Origin: Rubrivivax sp.
GTDB taxonomy: Bacteria > Pseudomonadota > Gammaproteobacteria > Burkholderiales > Burkholderiaceae_C
Assembly (NCBI GenBank): GCA_020248915.1
Contig: JADCGP010000017.1
Coordinates: 248,001-312,000, forward strand
Direction: 5' to 3'
DNA length: 64,000 nucleotides
Shown: piece by piece, positions 29,650 through 39,447 of the stretch
How positions within the stretch are numbered: the stretch's first letter is position 1
Layout: each line of letters starts with the position of its first letter
Program-made: the position numbers and the translations under genes
Notes under the pieces: generated by a model
Database searches by the model: none
What the model saw: the letters and a program-made list of their open reading frames with translations, nothing else
Told to the model about the DNA's origin: nothing

Positions 29650-30966
29650 CCCAGGCAGAGAGGTGCCGGTCTTGCGGGTACGGCGCGTGGAACGGCCGCG
29701 ACCGGCGCGCCGCCATGTCGTGCGGCGCGCGGCGCATGTCGCAGACCCTGGCGCACCTGGTCGATCACGTCATCCCGCGGGTACCGGTGCGCCAGTGGGT
29801 GCTTTCGCTGCCGATTACGCTGCGCGTGCCGTCGGCCGCCCAGCCCGCGCGGACGACGCCGGTGCTGCAGGTGGTGCAGCGGGTGGTCACGCACCATCGG
29901 CTGGACGATGAAGGGCTGGGCGCTGCCCCAGACCAGGGCTGCGCCGTCACGCTGGTCCAGCGCTTCGGGTCGGCCGCCAACCTCGATATCCACCTGCACG
30001 ACCTGGTGGTGGATGGCGTGTGCCGCGGCGAGGCCGACGGCATGCCGAGCTGTGTCGAGGCGGCTGCGCCCACCGACGATGAGCTCCACGCGCTGCTGCA
30101 GACCGTCATCGCCTGGCTGCTGAAGATGCCGACGCGCCGCGGCGTGCTGGTCGAGGACATGGGGCAGACCTGGCAGGCAGAGCCCGATGCCGACGGCGAG
30201 GAGGCGCGCACGCTGCGGCCGCTGCAGGCGGCGGCCATCACTTGCCGTATCGCCTTCGGGCTGCGCGCCGGCATCGACGGTTTCAGCCTGCACGCCGCGG
30301 TGCGGACCGAAGCCCATGACCGCCAGCGGCTGGAGCAGCTGTGCCGCCAGATCACGCGGCCGGTCCTGGCGGACGAGAGGGTGCAAGTCAACGCTCCCGG
30401 GCACGTGGAGCTCAAGCTCAAGACACCTTGGCGCGACGGGACCACGCGCCTGGTCATGAGCCCGCCGGAGTTCATGCAGCGGCCGGCGGCGCTGGAGCCG
30501 AGGCCGAAGCTGCGCCTCATCAGATTCCCTGGCGTGCTGGTGCAGAACGCGCAGCGGCGCCCGCTGGTGATGCCGCAGCAACCGCCCGCACAACCGCAAG
30601 CGGTCACCGAAGCAGCGGTCGCCGCAGAGTGCGAAGCCGAGCCTGCCCAGGCCCCGCCGCACCGCATCAGCCGGGCGCGGCTGCCAAGACGCGTGTTCGA
30701 TGTCGACATGCAGCATTGCCCGAACTGGGGCTGCGGCGAGCTCAAGATCATCGCGGCCATCCTCGAGCGGCCGCTGGTCGAGCAGATCCTGACCTGACCC
30801 ACCTGGAGCTTGATCCGCAGCCGCCAGCCACGGTGCGGGCGCGCGCGTCGGGGCAAGGCAACGGCCCGGGCGCCAGTTCAAGGCCCGGCGGACCGGCATC
30901 GGCCGCCCACGCAGGCCCGACTCGGGCAGACAAGTGGCGCACGCCCCCGATTGAAGCCCGTCTGAA
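29650..30966 (+). pseudogene. IS91-like transposase remnant (Y2/Transposase_32 type)
   Basis: Degenerate transposase. Recognised from the SCGARRM zinc-finger end, [86 protein letters not shown] and MQHCPNWGCGELKIIAAILE. Compared with intact relatives as I remember them, most N-terminal zinc ligands are gone, about 25 residues are missing between AFGLRAG and IDGFSLHAAV, and CPNCG has become CPNWG. The frame stops at 30797 (ILT), while the expected continuation (HLELDPQPP) is in another frame. The outer ends are approximate. The right end abuts a truncated ABC permease gene. Confidence 0.85.
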
Positions 30967-30967
30967 A

Positions 30968-31140
30968 CTCCTGTGCGCGGATGCGACTCGGCGCCGGCAG
31001 GATGCAGTGCGGATCTGCGCGGCTCGCACCAGCGGTTCCCGTCCGGGCACCACGGCGCCGGGCACCGCGCCGCCGGGCACCGTGCCGCCGAGCATCAGCG
31101 CGGGCACGACGACACGCAGCCGCCGATCGCTCATCGTCAT
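30968..31140 (-). pseudogene. Truncated ABC permease (SsuC/TauC type), N-terminal scrap
   Basis: Begins MTMSDRRLRVVVPALMLGGT, overlapping the ATPase pseudogene stop by four bases (ATGA), as in intact sulfonate/nitrate ABC operons. After a frame change comes LVRAAQI and then PHCILPAPSRIRAQ, the conserved start of these permeases (IPxxILPAPS). Homology ends about 30970, exactly where the IS91-like remnant begins on the other strand. About 55 of some 260 codons remain. Confidence 0.75.
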
Positions 31141-31906
31141 GCCGCGGCGGTCGTCCCGGCCGCCACGCCGGCAGGCGCCGCCTGCAGTGCGGCGGAGGCC
31201 GCGCGGCACAGCGCGTGGTAGCGCCCGTCGCGCCGCCAGTCGTCGGCGTGCGGATACAACGCATCGACCGCGATGTCGGCGACGATCCTGCCGGGCCGCA
31301 GGCTCATCACGGTCACGCGCTGCGTGAGGCACGCCGCGCCGAACACGCTTTGCGTGACGAACAGCGTGGTGAAGCGCTGCGCCGGCCACAGCGCCAGCAA
31401 GTCGGCATTCAGGCGCTGGCACTTGATCTCGTCGAGCGCGGCGAACGGCTCGTCCACCAAGAGCGCATCGGGCCGCGTGACGGGCGCCCGCGCGATCGAG
31501 ATCGCGGATCTTCATGCCCCCGACAGTTCCGCCGGCAAGCTTGCCACGAAGCGCTCGAGTCGCGCGGCCGCCAGCGCCGACGTCACGCGCGCGCCGATCC
31601 TTGCCGCGGGCAGCCGCGCGATGCGCAGCGGCAGCGCCACGTTGTCGGCCACGCTGGCCCACGGCATCAGCGTCGGTTCCGGGAAGACATAGGACAGGGC
31701 CGGCGGCGCCGCGCCGAGCGCGAGCGCGCCGCCCGACGGCTGCTCCAGTCCGGCGGCGAGGCGCAGCACCGTCGTCTTGCCGCAGCCCGATGGGCCCAGC
31801 AGCGCGACAAAGGGGCCGGGGCAACGTCGAGCGAGATCCGGGTCAACGGTTGCACGCCGCTGGCGAAGCGCTTGTCGACGGTGGTGAGCGAGATGACGAG
31901 CGACAT
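31137..31906 (-). pseudogene. Frameshifted ABC ATPase (SsuB/TauB/NrtD type)
   Basis: The start MSLVISLTTVDKRFASGVQP is at 31906. A frameshift near 31820 leads to FVALLGPSGCGKTTVLRLAAGLEQ (Walker A) and PEPTLMPWASVADNVALPL. A second shift follows at the signature (AELSGG), near 31510. A third frame gives ARAPVTRPDALLVDEPFAALDE (Walker B), FVTQSVFGAACLTQRVTVMS and the C-terminus at 31137. With at least two frameshifts the gene is dead unless the sequence is in error. The adjacent permease is cut off, so the transporter is lost. Confidence 0.85.
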
Positions 31907-32295
31907 GGGCGGCGACTGTCACACCGGCCGCCTCCTGCCCCGCCTCCTGCGCCGTCCGGCTCCCAACAGTGTGTTCTGGCTGCGCGCCGTCGCCCGGCGC
32001 TGCGGCGGCGGGCCGACCCCCGTGAGTCGTCACGCCGGCGACGCGGGCGGTCCGTGGGTGCGCGGCCGCCATCCTGCTGCCGAGACTCTGCGCGCTCGAG
32101 CCATGAAGCAAGTGCGCGCTCACACGCCGGGAAGCCAGCGCGCGGCGGCGCCGCGCCGCCCAGGCGCCCCGCTCACCGTCGGCCGGGGCGGTCGGCCGGG
32201 GCGGTCGGCGCTCGCCCGTCATGTCCGCATTCGGGCGCCCGCTCCGTACTGCGGATTGAACCCGATGCGAGACCACACGAAGAAGACGCCCGACC
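31907..32295. other. 389-base stretch without a convincing gene
   Basis: Lies between the divergent ABC ATPase and membrane-protein pseudogenes. It probably once held their promoters. Open frames are low-complexity and have no family motif. A GGGGCGGTCGGCC-like direct repeat occurs near 32180-32205. Confidence 0.5.
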
Positions 32296-33210
32296 ATGGA
32301 TAGGGCCTACAAGGCTGCTCTCACCGCCACCACGGTGGCGCTGTTGCTGGCGGTGGCGCAGCTGTTCGGTCGGCGGCTGGCCGGCATCCTGGCGGGCCGG
32401 CCGACCCGTGACCGGCCCCGCGCTCGTCTGGCTCGCGCTGGACATGGGGCCGGGTTCGCCGCCGAGGCGGGGCTCGGCAGCGTGGCCGCCAGCGCGCTGT
32501 GCGGGCTGTTTGCCGTCGGCTACGTGCGCGCCGGCCGGCGCTTCGGCCCGGTGGTTGCGCGGCTGGCGGCCTGCGCTGCCAGCCTCGTGCAGCTGCCGCT
32601 GCCGCTGCTGGTGTGTCGGTCGGCTGGCCGGGCGCGCCGGGCAGCCCGCTGCAGCTGTGCGCCGTGATGACCGTGTGCATGCTGCGCGCAGCCTGGGTTC
32701 CTGACACCTCGGCAGGCGGCGACATCGTCGCCCCGCCGTCGCGCCGCCGGGCGCTCCAGTCGTGCAACGCCTCCTGCGTGTCCAGCCCGATGAGCGGCAC
32801 GACGGCGCTGGCCGCGCATGAGGTCGGGCCGTTCTGGGCCGGCGTGCCGGCCTCGACGCCGCTGATCGCCGCGGCGTTGGCTCTTGACCTGCATGTCACC
32901 GCGCCGCCGTGCGGCGATGGCGCCGCAACTCGTGCAGCCGCCGCAGTCGATGCTGGCACGCCAGGGCGACAGCGGTCTGTTCTGCGTCGAGGCCGTGGGC
33001 ACGGCGCTGCTGCCTTGCCAGCGTCTGCGCGACGGGGCGCCCACTGCCGGCGCCCGCGGCCCGCTCCTGCGCATCGACGCTGCACAACACGCCGACGAAA
33101 GTGCGCACGATCAGGTCGAGGTCAGCAACAGCCCCGGCCGCCTGCTCTCGCCCGCGGCGCAACGGGCCGTCGAGCGGTCTGGCCGGTGCACCCCCTGGCC
33201 TCGCGCATGA
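32296..33210 (+). pseudogene. Frameshifted multi-span membrane protein
   Basis: The start MDRAYKAALTATTVALLLAV at 32296 is a good first membrane span. The hydrophobic reading then moves between frames: GPALVWLALDMGPG (second frame), EAGLGSVAASALCGLFAVGY (back in the first), then LQLCAVMTVCML and ALAAHEVGPFWAGVPASTP with LIAAALALDLHV (third frame). At least three shifts are needed. It looks like a conserved inner-membrane protein with about eight spans; I do not know its function. The end is approximate. Confidence 0.65.
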
Positions 33211-33373
33211 CCGTGCCCGCACCGCAGCCGCGTCCCCGCGCCCGGCGCCCGGCGCCTCTGCCGACTCCCGCGCTCGCCGGCGCACACCGGCCGCGTCCGG
33301 CAAGGGCCTGCCCAATGAAGAGGGACCATGCGGCCACGCGCCGAGGCGCTGCAGAGCAGACGCGGTTGGCAAG

Positions 33374-34090
33374 ATGCCCGGCGCGGCCATGCTGAGCGAA
33401 CTGCCGGGCCCGGGCCTGACGAGCTTCCTGTTCGGCTACCTGCTGGTGCTGCTTGCCCCCGGTCCCAACATGATCGCGATCGGCTGCCTTGCCGCCACCG
33501 AAGGCTTGCGCGGCGCGCTGCCGATGCTGGTCGGGATCCAGTTGGGTGCCGTGTCCCTCGCCGCGGCCGTGCTGACGGCCGGCGATGTGCTGGGCGCCGA
33601 GACCGGCTCCCCGACGCTGCGCCTTCTCGCCGGCCTGCTGCTGCTCGGTCTGGCCTGGTCGATTGCCCACAAGCGCACCGGGCCAGAGGCCACGGCGACG
33701 GCGGCACCGCGGCGCGCCGAGGGCGAGGGCCTGCAACGCTTTCTTGCCGGCTACTGCACCGCGGCCAGCAACCCGCTGACGGCCACCTTCTTCGCCGCCT
33801 CGCTGGTGGCACTGCGCCAGAGCGGCGGTGCCGCACCGGCGTCCGCCCTGGTCGTGCTCGGCGGCATCGCGGTCATGGCGGGGGTCTGCGGGCTGCTGCT
33901 GGCGTGGGTCATGGCGCGGCCGGCCCTGCGGCGACGCGTGCTGTCCCGCGAGGCGGCGATCCGCATGGTCGCCAGCTGCTTCATCACCGCGATGGCCGTG
34001 CCCACGCTGTGGACCGCCGCGCAGGCACTGCCCGCCGTCGACGTGCCGGCCTCGTCCAGGGAGTTGCCCGCGCCCGTCATCGCGCCGTGA
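33374..34090 (+). CDS. LysE/RhtB-family amino acid exporter
   Basis: 238-residue inner-membrane protein. FLFGYLLVLLAPGPNMIAIG near residue 18 is the LysE-family start motif and NPLTATFFAASLVAL in the middle is the second conserved segment (NPK/L-type). Six hydrophobic spans are visible. It seems intact although its neighbours are broken. A second ATG at 33389 could be the true start. The family exports amino acids or homoserine lactones; the substrate here is unknown. Confidence 0.82.
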   Translation: MPGAAMLSELPGPGLTSFLFGYLLVLLAPGPNMIAIGCLAATEGLRGALPMLVGIQLGAVSLAAAVLTAGDVLGAETGSPTLRLLAGLLLLGLAWSIAHKRTGPEATATAAPRRAEGEGLQRFLAGYCTAASNPLTATFFAASLVALRQSGGAAPASALVVLGGIAVMAGVCGLLLAWVMARPALRRRVLSREAAIRMVASCFITAMAVPTLWTAAQALPAVDVPASSRELPAPVIAP

Positions 34091-34129
34091 ACCGGGCGAC
34101 CGCCGCCGCGCTTCTGCCAGCGCTTCCCG

Positions 34130-34657
34130 ATGCAGACCATCCCGTTCGCTGGCGGCGCCCGGATCGTGGCCGCGCCGGGACTCTGCACGGCCCGCCTGGG
34201 CGACCGCAAGGTCACGCGTGACGACGAGGTGTGCGCGGTCGGGCATGCGCTGCGGCTTGGCTGCCGGCTGATCGACAGCGCCGAGCTGTGCGGCGCAGGC
34301 GGCGCCGAGGACGTGGTGGGCGCGGCGCTGGCCGCCAGTGGCTTGGCGCGGGACGCGGTGCTCGTCGTCTGGAAGGTCCATGCGCACCGTGCGTCGCGCG
34401 CGGGCGTGCAGGCGGCGTGCCGGCGCAGCCTGCAGCAGCTCGGCCGCGCGAACTTCGATCTGGACCTGCTGCACTGGCGCGGCGCCGCACCGCGGGCCGG
34501 GACCGTGGCCGGCTTCGAGGACCTGTGGCGCGACAGGCTGATCCGCCACTGGGGCGTCAGCAACTTCGACGCCGCCGACCTGGAGGCGCTCTGGCACGCG
34601 CCCGACGGCAGCCGCTGCGCGGGCAATCAGATGTACTGCGCGCTGACGGCGCGCTGA
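34130..34657 (+). pseudogene. Truncated aldo/keto reductase
   Basis: 175 codons against about 280 for the family. N-terminal features are clear: LIDSAELCGAGGAEDVVGAAL (normally DTAxxYGxG), VVWKVHAHRAS with the catalytic Lys, LLHWRG with the His, and HWGVSNFDAADLEAL. The catalytic Tyr of the DxAxxYG motif is Cys here. The frame stops after NQMYCALTAR, where the C-terminal cofactor-binding third should begin. Both changes point to a dead gene. Confidence 0.78.
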
Positions 34658-34794
34658 TCTTCACGGCCGCCCGGCTCAGCGCCAGCTCGCCCGCGCCCGC
34701 TTGATCGGAGCCTGACGGGTCGTGTCAGCGGCCGGATCGCTGCCGTCATCCGGCCGTCAGCCCTGATGCAGCCTCGGCGGCCCCACACCCGGCC

Positions 34795-34995
34795 GGCCAG
34801 GGCGGCAGGCCCAGGCGGGTGCGCCTCCAAGCGAAGCTGACCGACGAGCACGACATCGTTCTCGTCGTGCGCGACCCATCCGGCGCCCGCACCGACCAGA
34901 TCGCGCCCGGACAGCGCACAGCGCACCTGGCCGCGGTGCTGCCGCCAGTGCCGACTGCAGACGCGGTGCTGTGCACCGAAGGCTCGGCAGCGCTG
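34795..34995 (+). pseudogene. IS1595-like (ISXO2) transposase scrap
   Basis: A short stretch of reading frame, RVRLQAKLTDEHDIVLVVRD then PSGARTDQI and PTADAVLCTEGSAALA, matches the central DDE region of IS1595/ISXO2-type transposases as I know it (IVRDRxGxTxD ... DAVLCTDG), including the second catalytic Asp position as Glu. Nothing before or after continues the family pattern, so only a fragment is left. Limits are approximate. Confidence 0.55.
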
Positions 34996-35193
34996 GCGCG
35001 CCCCGCACTTCGGGAACGTCAGGCGCGGTCAAGGGCCCGGGATGCTCAGAGAGTCTGCGCTGCAGTCCATCGTGGCTGCGTGGTCCACCCGGACTGCCCA
35101 GCTGGGCGCGACGGACGCGCCCCGCAACGCGCGGCCGCGGCAGCGCGTTGCGCCCCGACCGGGGCGCCTGGGGCAACCCTCGGCCACGCCTGA

Positions 35194-36720
35194 CTACCGC
35201 TCGCGCTCTGACCCGGCCGACCAACCGGCGCGGGTCGTTCGACGGGGCTGCACCGGATGCTCAGGCGTGCTCTTGACGAGTGGCAGCCAGCACCGGGCGC
35301 AGGTGCCCCGCGGTTCGGCCGGACACAGCTCGAGACGGCCGCCCTGTGCCGCGAGGAGCCGGGCGACGATGGCCAGACCCAGACCGGTGCCGGTCGACAG
35401 GGTCGCGGTGCCGTCGACCGGCGGCGTTGCCGCACGGGCGGCTGGCCAGGGCGGCAGGCCCAGGCGGCTGAGCACTTGCGGCGGCATGCCGGGCCCCTCG
35501 TCCACCAGCTCGATCGCGCCCATGTCACCCTGTCGAAAGATCCGACCGGTCACCCGGGCGCCCGTGGGCGCTGCGTGCTGGATGGCGTTGTAGAGCAGGT
35601 CCTGCAGCACCTGCCTGACCCATGCCGGGTCCGCCTGGACCCGAACGGCCGGTTCACTGGCCGAGCCGTTGGCCGGGCGATCGGCTTGCCGCAGCGCCAG
35701 TCCTCTTTGTTCCGCCACCGGCTGCAAGGTTTCGAGAGCCTCGCCGAGCATGTCGTTCAGATCGAGCGCGACGGTCTGGGCGGTGCCGTCGGCATCGGCT
35801 GCCTTCGCAAGCAGCAACAGCCGTTGAATGAGGACCGACATGCGGTCCGCTTCTTCCAGCATGCCCGCGATGGCGTCTCGCGCCGCGCCGTCCGTCAGCG
35901 TCCGACCCACCTGCTCGCCCCTCAGGCGCAGGGCCGTCAGCGGCGTGCGCAAGGCATGCGCACAGTCTGCCGCAAAGCGCTCCAGATCCTGGTGAGCGCG
36001 CGCCAGCCGGTCGAGCATGGCGTCGAATTCGCGCTCCAGCGCCTTGATCTCGGTGGCCTGCCGCGCGGCACCGGGGACAGCATGGCGCTCCGCGCGCAGC
36101 CCGGTCATGGCCTCCACGGGCTTCGTGTTGATGCGCTGCATGCGCCGTGTCAACGCCTGAATCGGCGATAGCAGCATGCCGACCGAGGCAGCTGCCAGCC
36201 AGGCGCACAGGACCGCGCCGGCCAGGGCACCGGCGCCGATCCGGATCGCCAGCGCCGCCAGCTCGGCCCGCAGCGGCGCTTCGCTGCGCATCGTGCGCAT
36301 CCAGACCGGCCGGGCATCTCCCTCGACCGTGCGCCGCTCGACCGCTTCGCGCCAGGTCGCGCCGGCAAGCGTCACGCTGCGGTAGCCGAGCGTGGGCGGC
36401 GGCAACCCGGGCGCGCGGTCGATCGCCGCGCCCGCGGGCCCATGCGGTTCGCGCCGGTACAGCAGCTGCAGTCGGGGTGGCGGCGTCCACAGCTCGACGG
36501 CGGGCTCGGTGTCGAACTGATCGTCCTCGGGGTGAATCGTGTCCCGCCAGGTGTAGCGCCGGCCGTCCTAGCGCAGCGCATGCACCGCAGCTTCGAGGTC
36601 GCGGTGAAGGTGTCGATCCAGCTCGCTGCGCAACAGACGCTCGGCGCCCAGATACATCGCCAGTGCCATGACCGCCAGCACCACGATCGCCAGCGCAGCC
36701 ATGCCCACGGCGAACCGCAC
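35194..36720 (-). pseudogene. OmpR-partner sensor histidine kinase with in-frame amber codon
   Basis: Reading from a GTG at 36720: a first membrane span (AALAIVVLAVMALAMYLGAE), a periplasmic part, a second span near residues 200-225 (AGALAGAVLCAWLAAASVGM), HAMP, the phospho-acceptor box FAADCAHALRTPLTALRLRG, NAIQHAAP (N box), ELVDEGPGMP and GTGLGLAIVARLLAAQGG. A TAG at 36568-36570 interrupts codon 51; the remaining 458 codons are open in the same frame. So either a single nonsense mutation (or error) broke it, or translation restarts downstream. It overlaps its regulator's operon position, just after the response regulator gene. Confidence 0.8.
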
Positions 36721-36740
36721 ACGCAGCGACGAGGGCGCGC

Positions 36741-37430
36741 TCAGGGCTCCCGCTCCGACAGCAGCAGCCCGAGACCTCGAACCGTGTGCAACAGACGCGA
36801 GTCCGGGCCGGCTTCGAGCTTGCGCCTCAGATGCGCGACATGCACGTCGATGACGTTGTCCAGGGGGGTGGCGCGCAGCGGCTGGCGCCAGACCTCGCGC
36901 GCGATCATGTCGCGCGACACCGTACGACCGGCATGACGCATGAGCAGATGCAGCAGATCGAACTCGCGCGCGGTGAGATCCAAGGTCCGCAGGCCGCGCC
37001 AGGCCTGCCGGCTCATCACGTCCAGGCTCAGGTCGGCGCAGGCCAACTGCGCCTGGGGCATCACCCGCTGGCGCCGCAGCAGGGCCTGCGCTCGGGCCAC
37101 CAGCTCGGCCAGCACGAATGGCTTGACCAGATAGTCGTCGGCCCCCTCCCTCAGGCCTCGCAGGCGGTCGGGCAGCGTCTCGCGAGCGGTCACCACCAGG
37201 ACCAGCAGCGCCGGCCGATCGCGGCGCGCGACGTACAGGACATCCCATCCGCTGCGGTCGGGCAAGTTCAAGTCCAGCACCGGCAGGTGGTGAGACTCGT
37301 TTGCAAGGCGTGTCAGCGCCACGCGGGCCGACGCAGCCAGCGTCACGTCGCAGTCGGCTTCAGCCATCGCATCGGCCATGGCCGATGCGATGGTGGGCTC
37401 GTCTTCGACGATCAATACGCGTGGCGGCAT
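36741..37430 (-). CDS. OmpR/PhoB-type response regulator
   Basis: 229-residue regulator. Receiver domain: VLIVEDEPTIASAMADAM at the start, LPVLDLNLPDRSGWD with the phospho-Asp near residue 51, and DDYLVKPFVLAELVARAQAL with the Lys. Winged helix: DLTAREFDLLHLLMRHAGR, REVWRQPL, VIDVHVAHLRRKLE and TVRGLGLLL, as in QseB/CopR/TctD-like regulators. The ATG at 37430 is set by the family start MPPRVLIVEDE. It is upstream of the amber-interrupted kinase and divergent from the cytochrome gene. Confidence 0.93.
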   Translation of the reverse strand: MPPRVLIVEDEPTIASAMADAMAEADCDVTLAASARVALTRLANESHHLPVLDLNLPDRSGWDVLYVARRDRPALLVLVVTARETLPDRLRGLREGADDYLVKPFVLAELVARAQALLRRQRVMPQAQLACADLSLDVMSRQAWRGLRTLDLTAREFDLLHLLMRHAGRTVSRDMIAREVWRQPLRATPLDNVIDVHVAHLRRKLEAGPDSRLLHTVRGLGLLLSEREP

Positions 37431-37576
37431 GGTGCGCGATCCTACGGCGCCGCGGCAGGACAAGGCCGGCACATGAAGTCTGCTTAAGGAAGACGCCGCG
37501 CGGCTGCTCGGCGGCCTAGATTGGCGCCAGCCGCCCGACGTACACCCGGCGGTCCGTGCCATCAAGGAGAACCGTC

Positions 37577-38149
37577 ATGCACTCAACGATCCGACTATCG
37601 GCGTCGTGCTTGCTCTGCGCCGCGGCGGCTGTGACCGCAGCGCAGAGTGTGGTGAAGCCAACGGGTAACCCGCCGCGCTTTCCCGAGGCAGACAAGAGGC
37701 TGACCGACCAGGTCAAGCCGGCGTCGAACAACTGGTTGCTCGACGCCAACGACGACGCCGAGCGGTTCCGGCGCCTGCAGATCGTGGCCAGCGGCACCGA
37801 CATTCCCATGTGGGAAATCGGCAACCGCTTCGAGGAGCTGCACATCGCCGTCACCAAGGGCAACTGGGAGATGGGCGTCTATCACCTCGAGAAGATGCGA
37901 GATCGCATGAACACCTCGGGCATGAAGCGTCCGGCACGCACGCAGAACATCGAGGCCATGTTCTTCAAGAGCGGCGCCTATCAGAACATGCACGATGCGC
38001 TCACCAGCAAGGACGCCTCGCGCATGCGCGCCGAGTTTCAGAACATGCGCGGCGTCTGCATGGCCTGCCACAACGCGGAGAACGTCGGATTCCTGAACGA
38101 CAGCGCGGTGTTCAAGCGGACGGAAGCTTTCCCGCCGCCGGGGCGCTGA
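37577..38149 (+). CDS. Periplasmic c-type cytochrome, single C-terminal heme site
   Basis: 190-residue exported protein. A signal peptide (residues 1-25, ending near AAVTAAQ) is followed by an all-alpha region and one heme-binding motif, CMACH, near residue 161. A heme site close to the C-terminus recalls class II cytochromes c, but the match is loose. AAGGAG lies eight bases before the ATG. Divergent from the two-component regulator, which could control it; GTCTGCTTAAGGAAGAC at 37478-37494 in the gap is weakly palindromic. Confidence 0.8.
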   Translation: MHSTIRLSASCLLCAAAAVTAAQSVVKPTGNPPRFPEADKRLTDQVKPASNNWLLDANDDAERFRRLQIVASGTDIPMWEIGNRFEELHIAVTKGNWEMGVYHLEKMRDRMNTSGMKRPARTQNIEAMFFKSGAYQNMHDALTSKDASRMRAEFQNMRGVCMACHNAENVGFLNDSAVFKRTEAFPPPGR

Positions 38150-38371
38150 CCCCCCGATCCGGGCGCCGCGGCACCGGCTCGGCCCCGGTTGCACGAGCCC
38201 GCCCGGCCGCCCCAAGGGCGAGCCCCCGAACGCGCAGCGCGCTGGTTGTCCGGTGCACGGCGGCATCGCGTGGTGCCGCCCGCGGCATCGGCAACAGGGC
38301 TGCGGATGCCGATGCCCGGCTCCACGGCGCCGGTGCACGGCCTGTGCGCGTGGGCGCGGCCTCGGCGCGCC

Positions 38372-39388
38372 TCAGCGTCCCGCTGCCGCAACGGCGCGGC
38401 GCGACGCTGCGGCCACCCGCCTGCGCCACCAGTCCGGCCGCGTCGACACCGGCACCGGGGGCAGCCCGGCGGGCAGGCGCTGCCGGGTCAGCCGCTCGGC
38501 GGTCTCGACCAGGAAGTCCACCCACGCCCGCATGCGCGGCTGGCGCGCCAGCGAACGGCGCACCAGCAGACTGAGCGGCGGCGCGTTCAGTGCGTGCCAG
38601 TCCAGCAGCACCGGCTGCAGCGTGCCATCGGCAAGGCCCGGGTGGGCGGTGAGGTCGTTGATGCGGGCCGCCAGCTGGCCGCCGTACAGCGGCGCGTCCA
38701 GGGCCGGCCGGCTGTCGCTGACCAGCCAGCCGTCGACACCGACCTCCACGCGCTCGCCGCCGCGCTCGAAGGCCCAGCGCCGCATCACCTCGCCAGAGGG
38801 CGTCTTGTAAAGGGCGCAGGGGCAGCGCGCCAGATCCGACGGGTGCGCGGGCACGCCGTGGCGCGCCCAGTAGGCCGGCGTGGCCGCGATCAGCCAGCGC
38901 GTCTCGGCCAGCGTGCGCAGGATCGCGTCCTGCTCCGGGGGCCAGCCGAACTGCAGCAGCGCATCGGTGCCGAGGCGGGCCAGATCGCGGCTCGAGCCGG
39001 CGTCCAACAGCTCGACGCGGACCTCGGGATAGCGGGCGTGGAAGCGCGGCAGCGCCTCGGCCAGCACGAACTGCAGCACCACGCCATGCGCCGCAATGGC
39101 GAGGGTTCCGCGCGGCGCGTGGCTCTGGTCGCGCAGGCCGGCGTCGAGCTCGCGCAGCTCGTCGAGCAGCGCCCGCGCGCGCTCGACGTAGGCTGCGGCG
39201 CTCGGTGTCGGCTTGAGCGGCTGCGTCGAGCGGTCGATCAACGGCAGGCCGAGCTCGGCTTCCAGCGCCTGCACGAGCCGGTGCACCGAAGGCGCCGCAA
39301 CGCCGAGGTGACGGGCGGCGGCGTTGAAGCCGCCGTGGTCGACCACGGCCACCAGGTACTGAAGGCCGCGCAGCTTGTGGATTGCCAT
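38372..39388 (-). CDS. LysR-family regulator (divergent from tctC-like gene)
   Basis: 338-residue LysR regulator. The HTH spans about 5-65 (LRGLQYLVAVVDHGGFNAAA, HLGVAAPSVHRLVQALEAEL) and the effector domain from about 90 (GTLAIAAHGVVLQFVLAEAL). The C-terminal 40 residues are Arg/Ala-rich and beyond the usual family end. It is divergent from the binding-protein gene at 39554, with a strong palindrome between, the usual layout for a LysR regulator and its target. Confidence 0.92.
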   Translation of the reverse strand: MAIHKLRGLQYLVAVVDHGGFNAAARHLGVAAPSVHRLVQALEAELGLPLIDRSTQPLKPTPSAAAYVERARALLDELRELDAGLRDQSHAPRGTLAIAAHGVVLQFVLAEALPRFHARYPEVRVELLDAGSSRDLARLGTDALLQFGWPPEQDAILRTLAETRWLIAATPAYWARHGVPAHPSDLARCPCALYKTPSGEVMRRWAFERGGERVEVGVDGWLVSDSRPALDAPLYGGQLAARINDLTAHPGLADGTLQPVLLDWHALNAPPLSLLVRRSLARQPRMRAWVDFLVETAERLTRQRLPAGLPPVPVSTRPDWWRRRVAAASRRAVAAAGR

Positions 39389-39447
39389 CGGAGCGCTCCT
39401 GCGACGAGAGTGCCGGACGCGTGGGTCCGGCCGGGGCGGGGGAGGGT

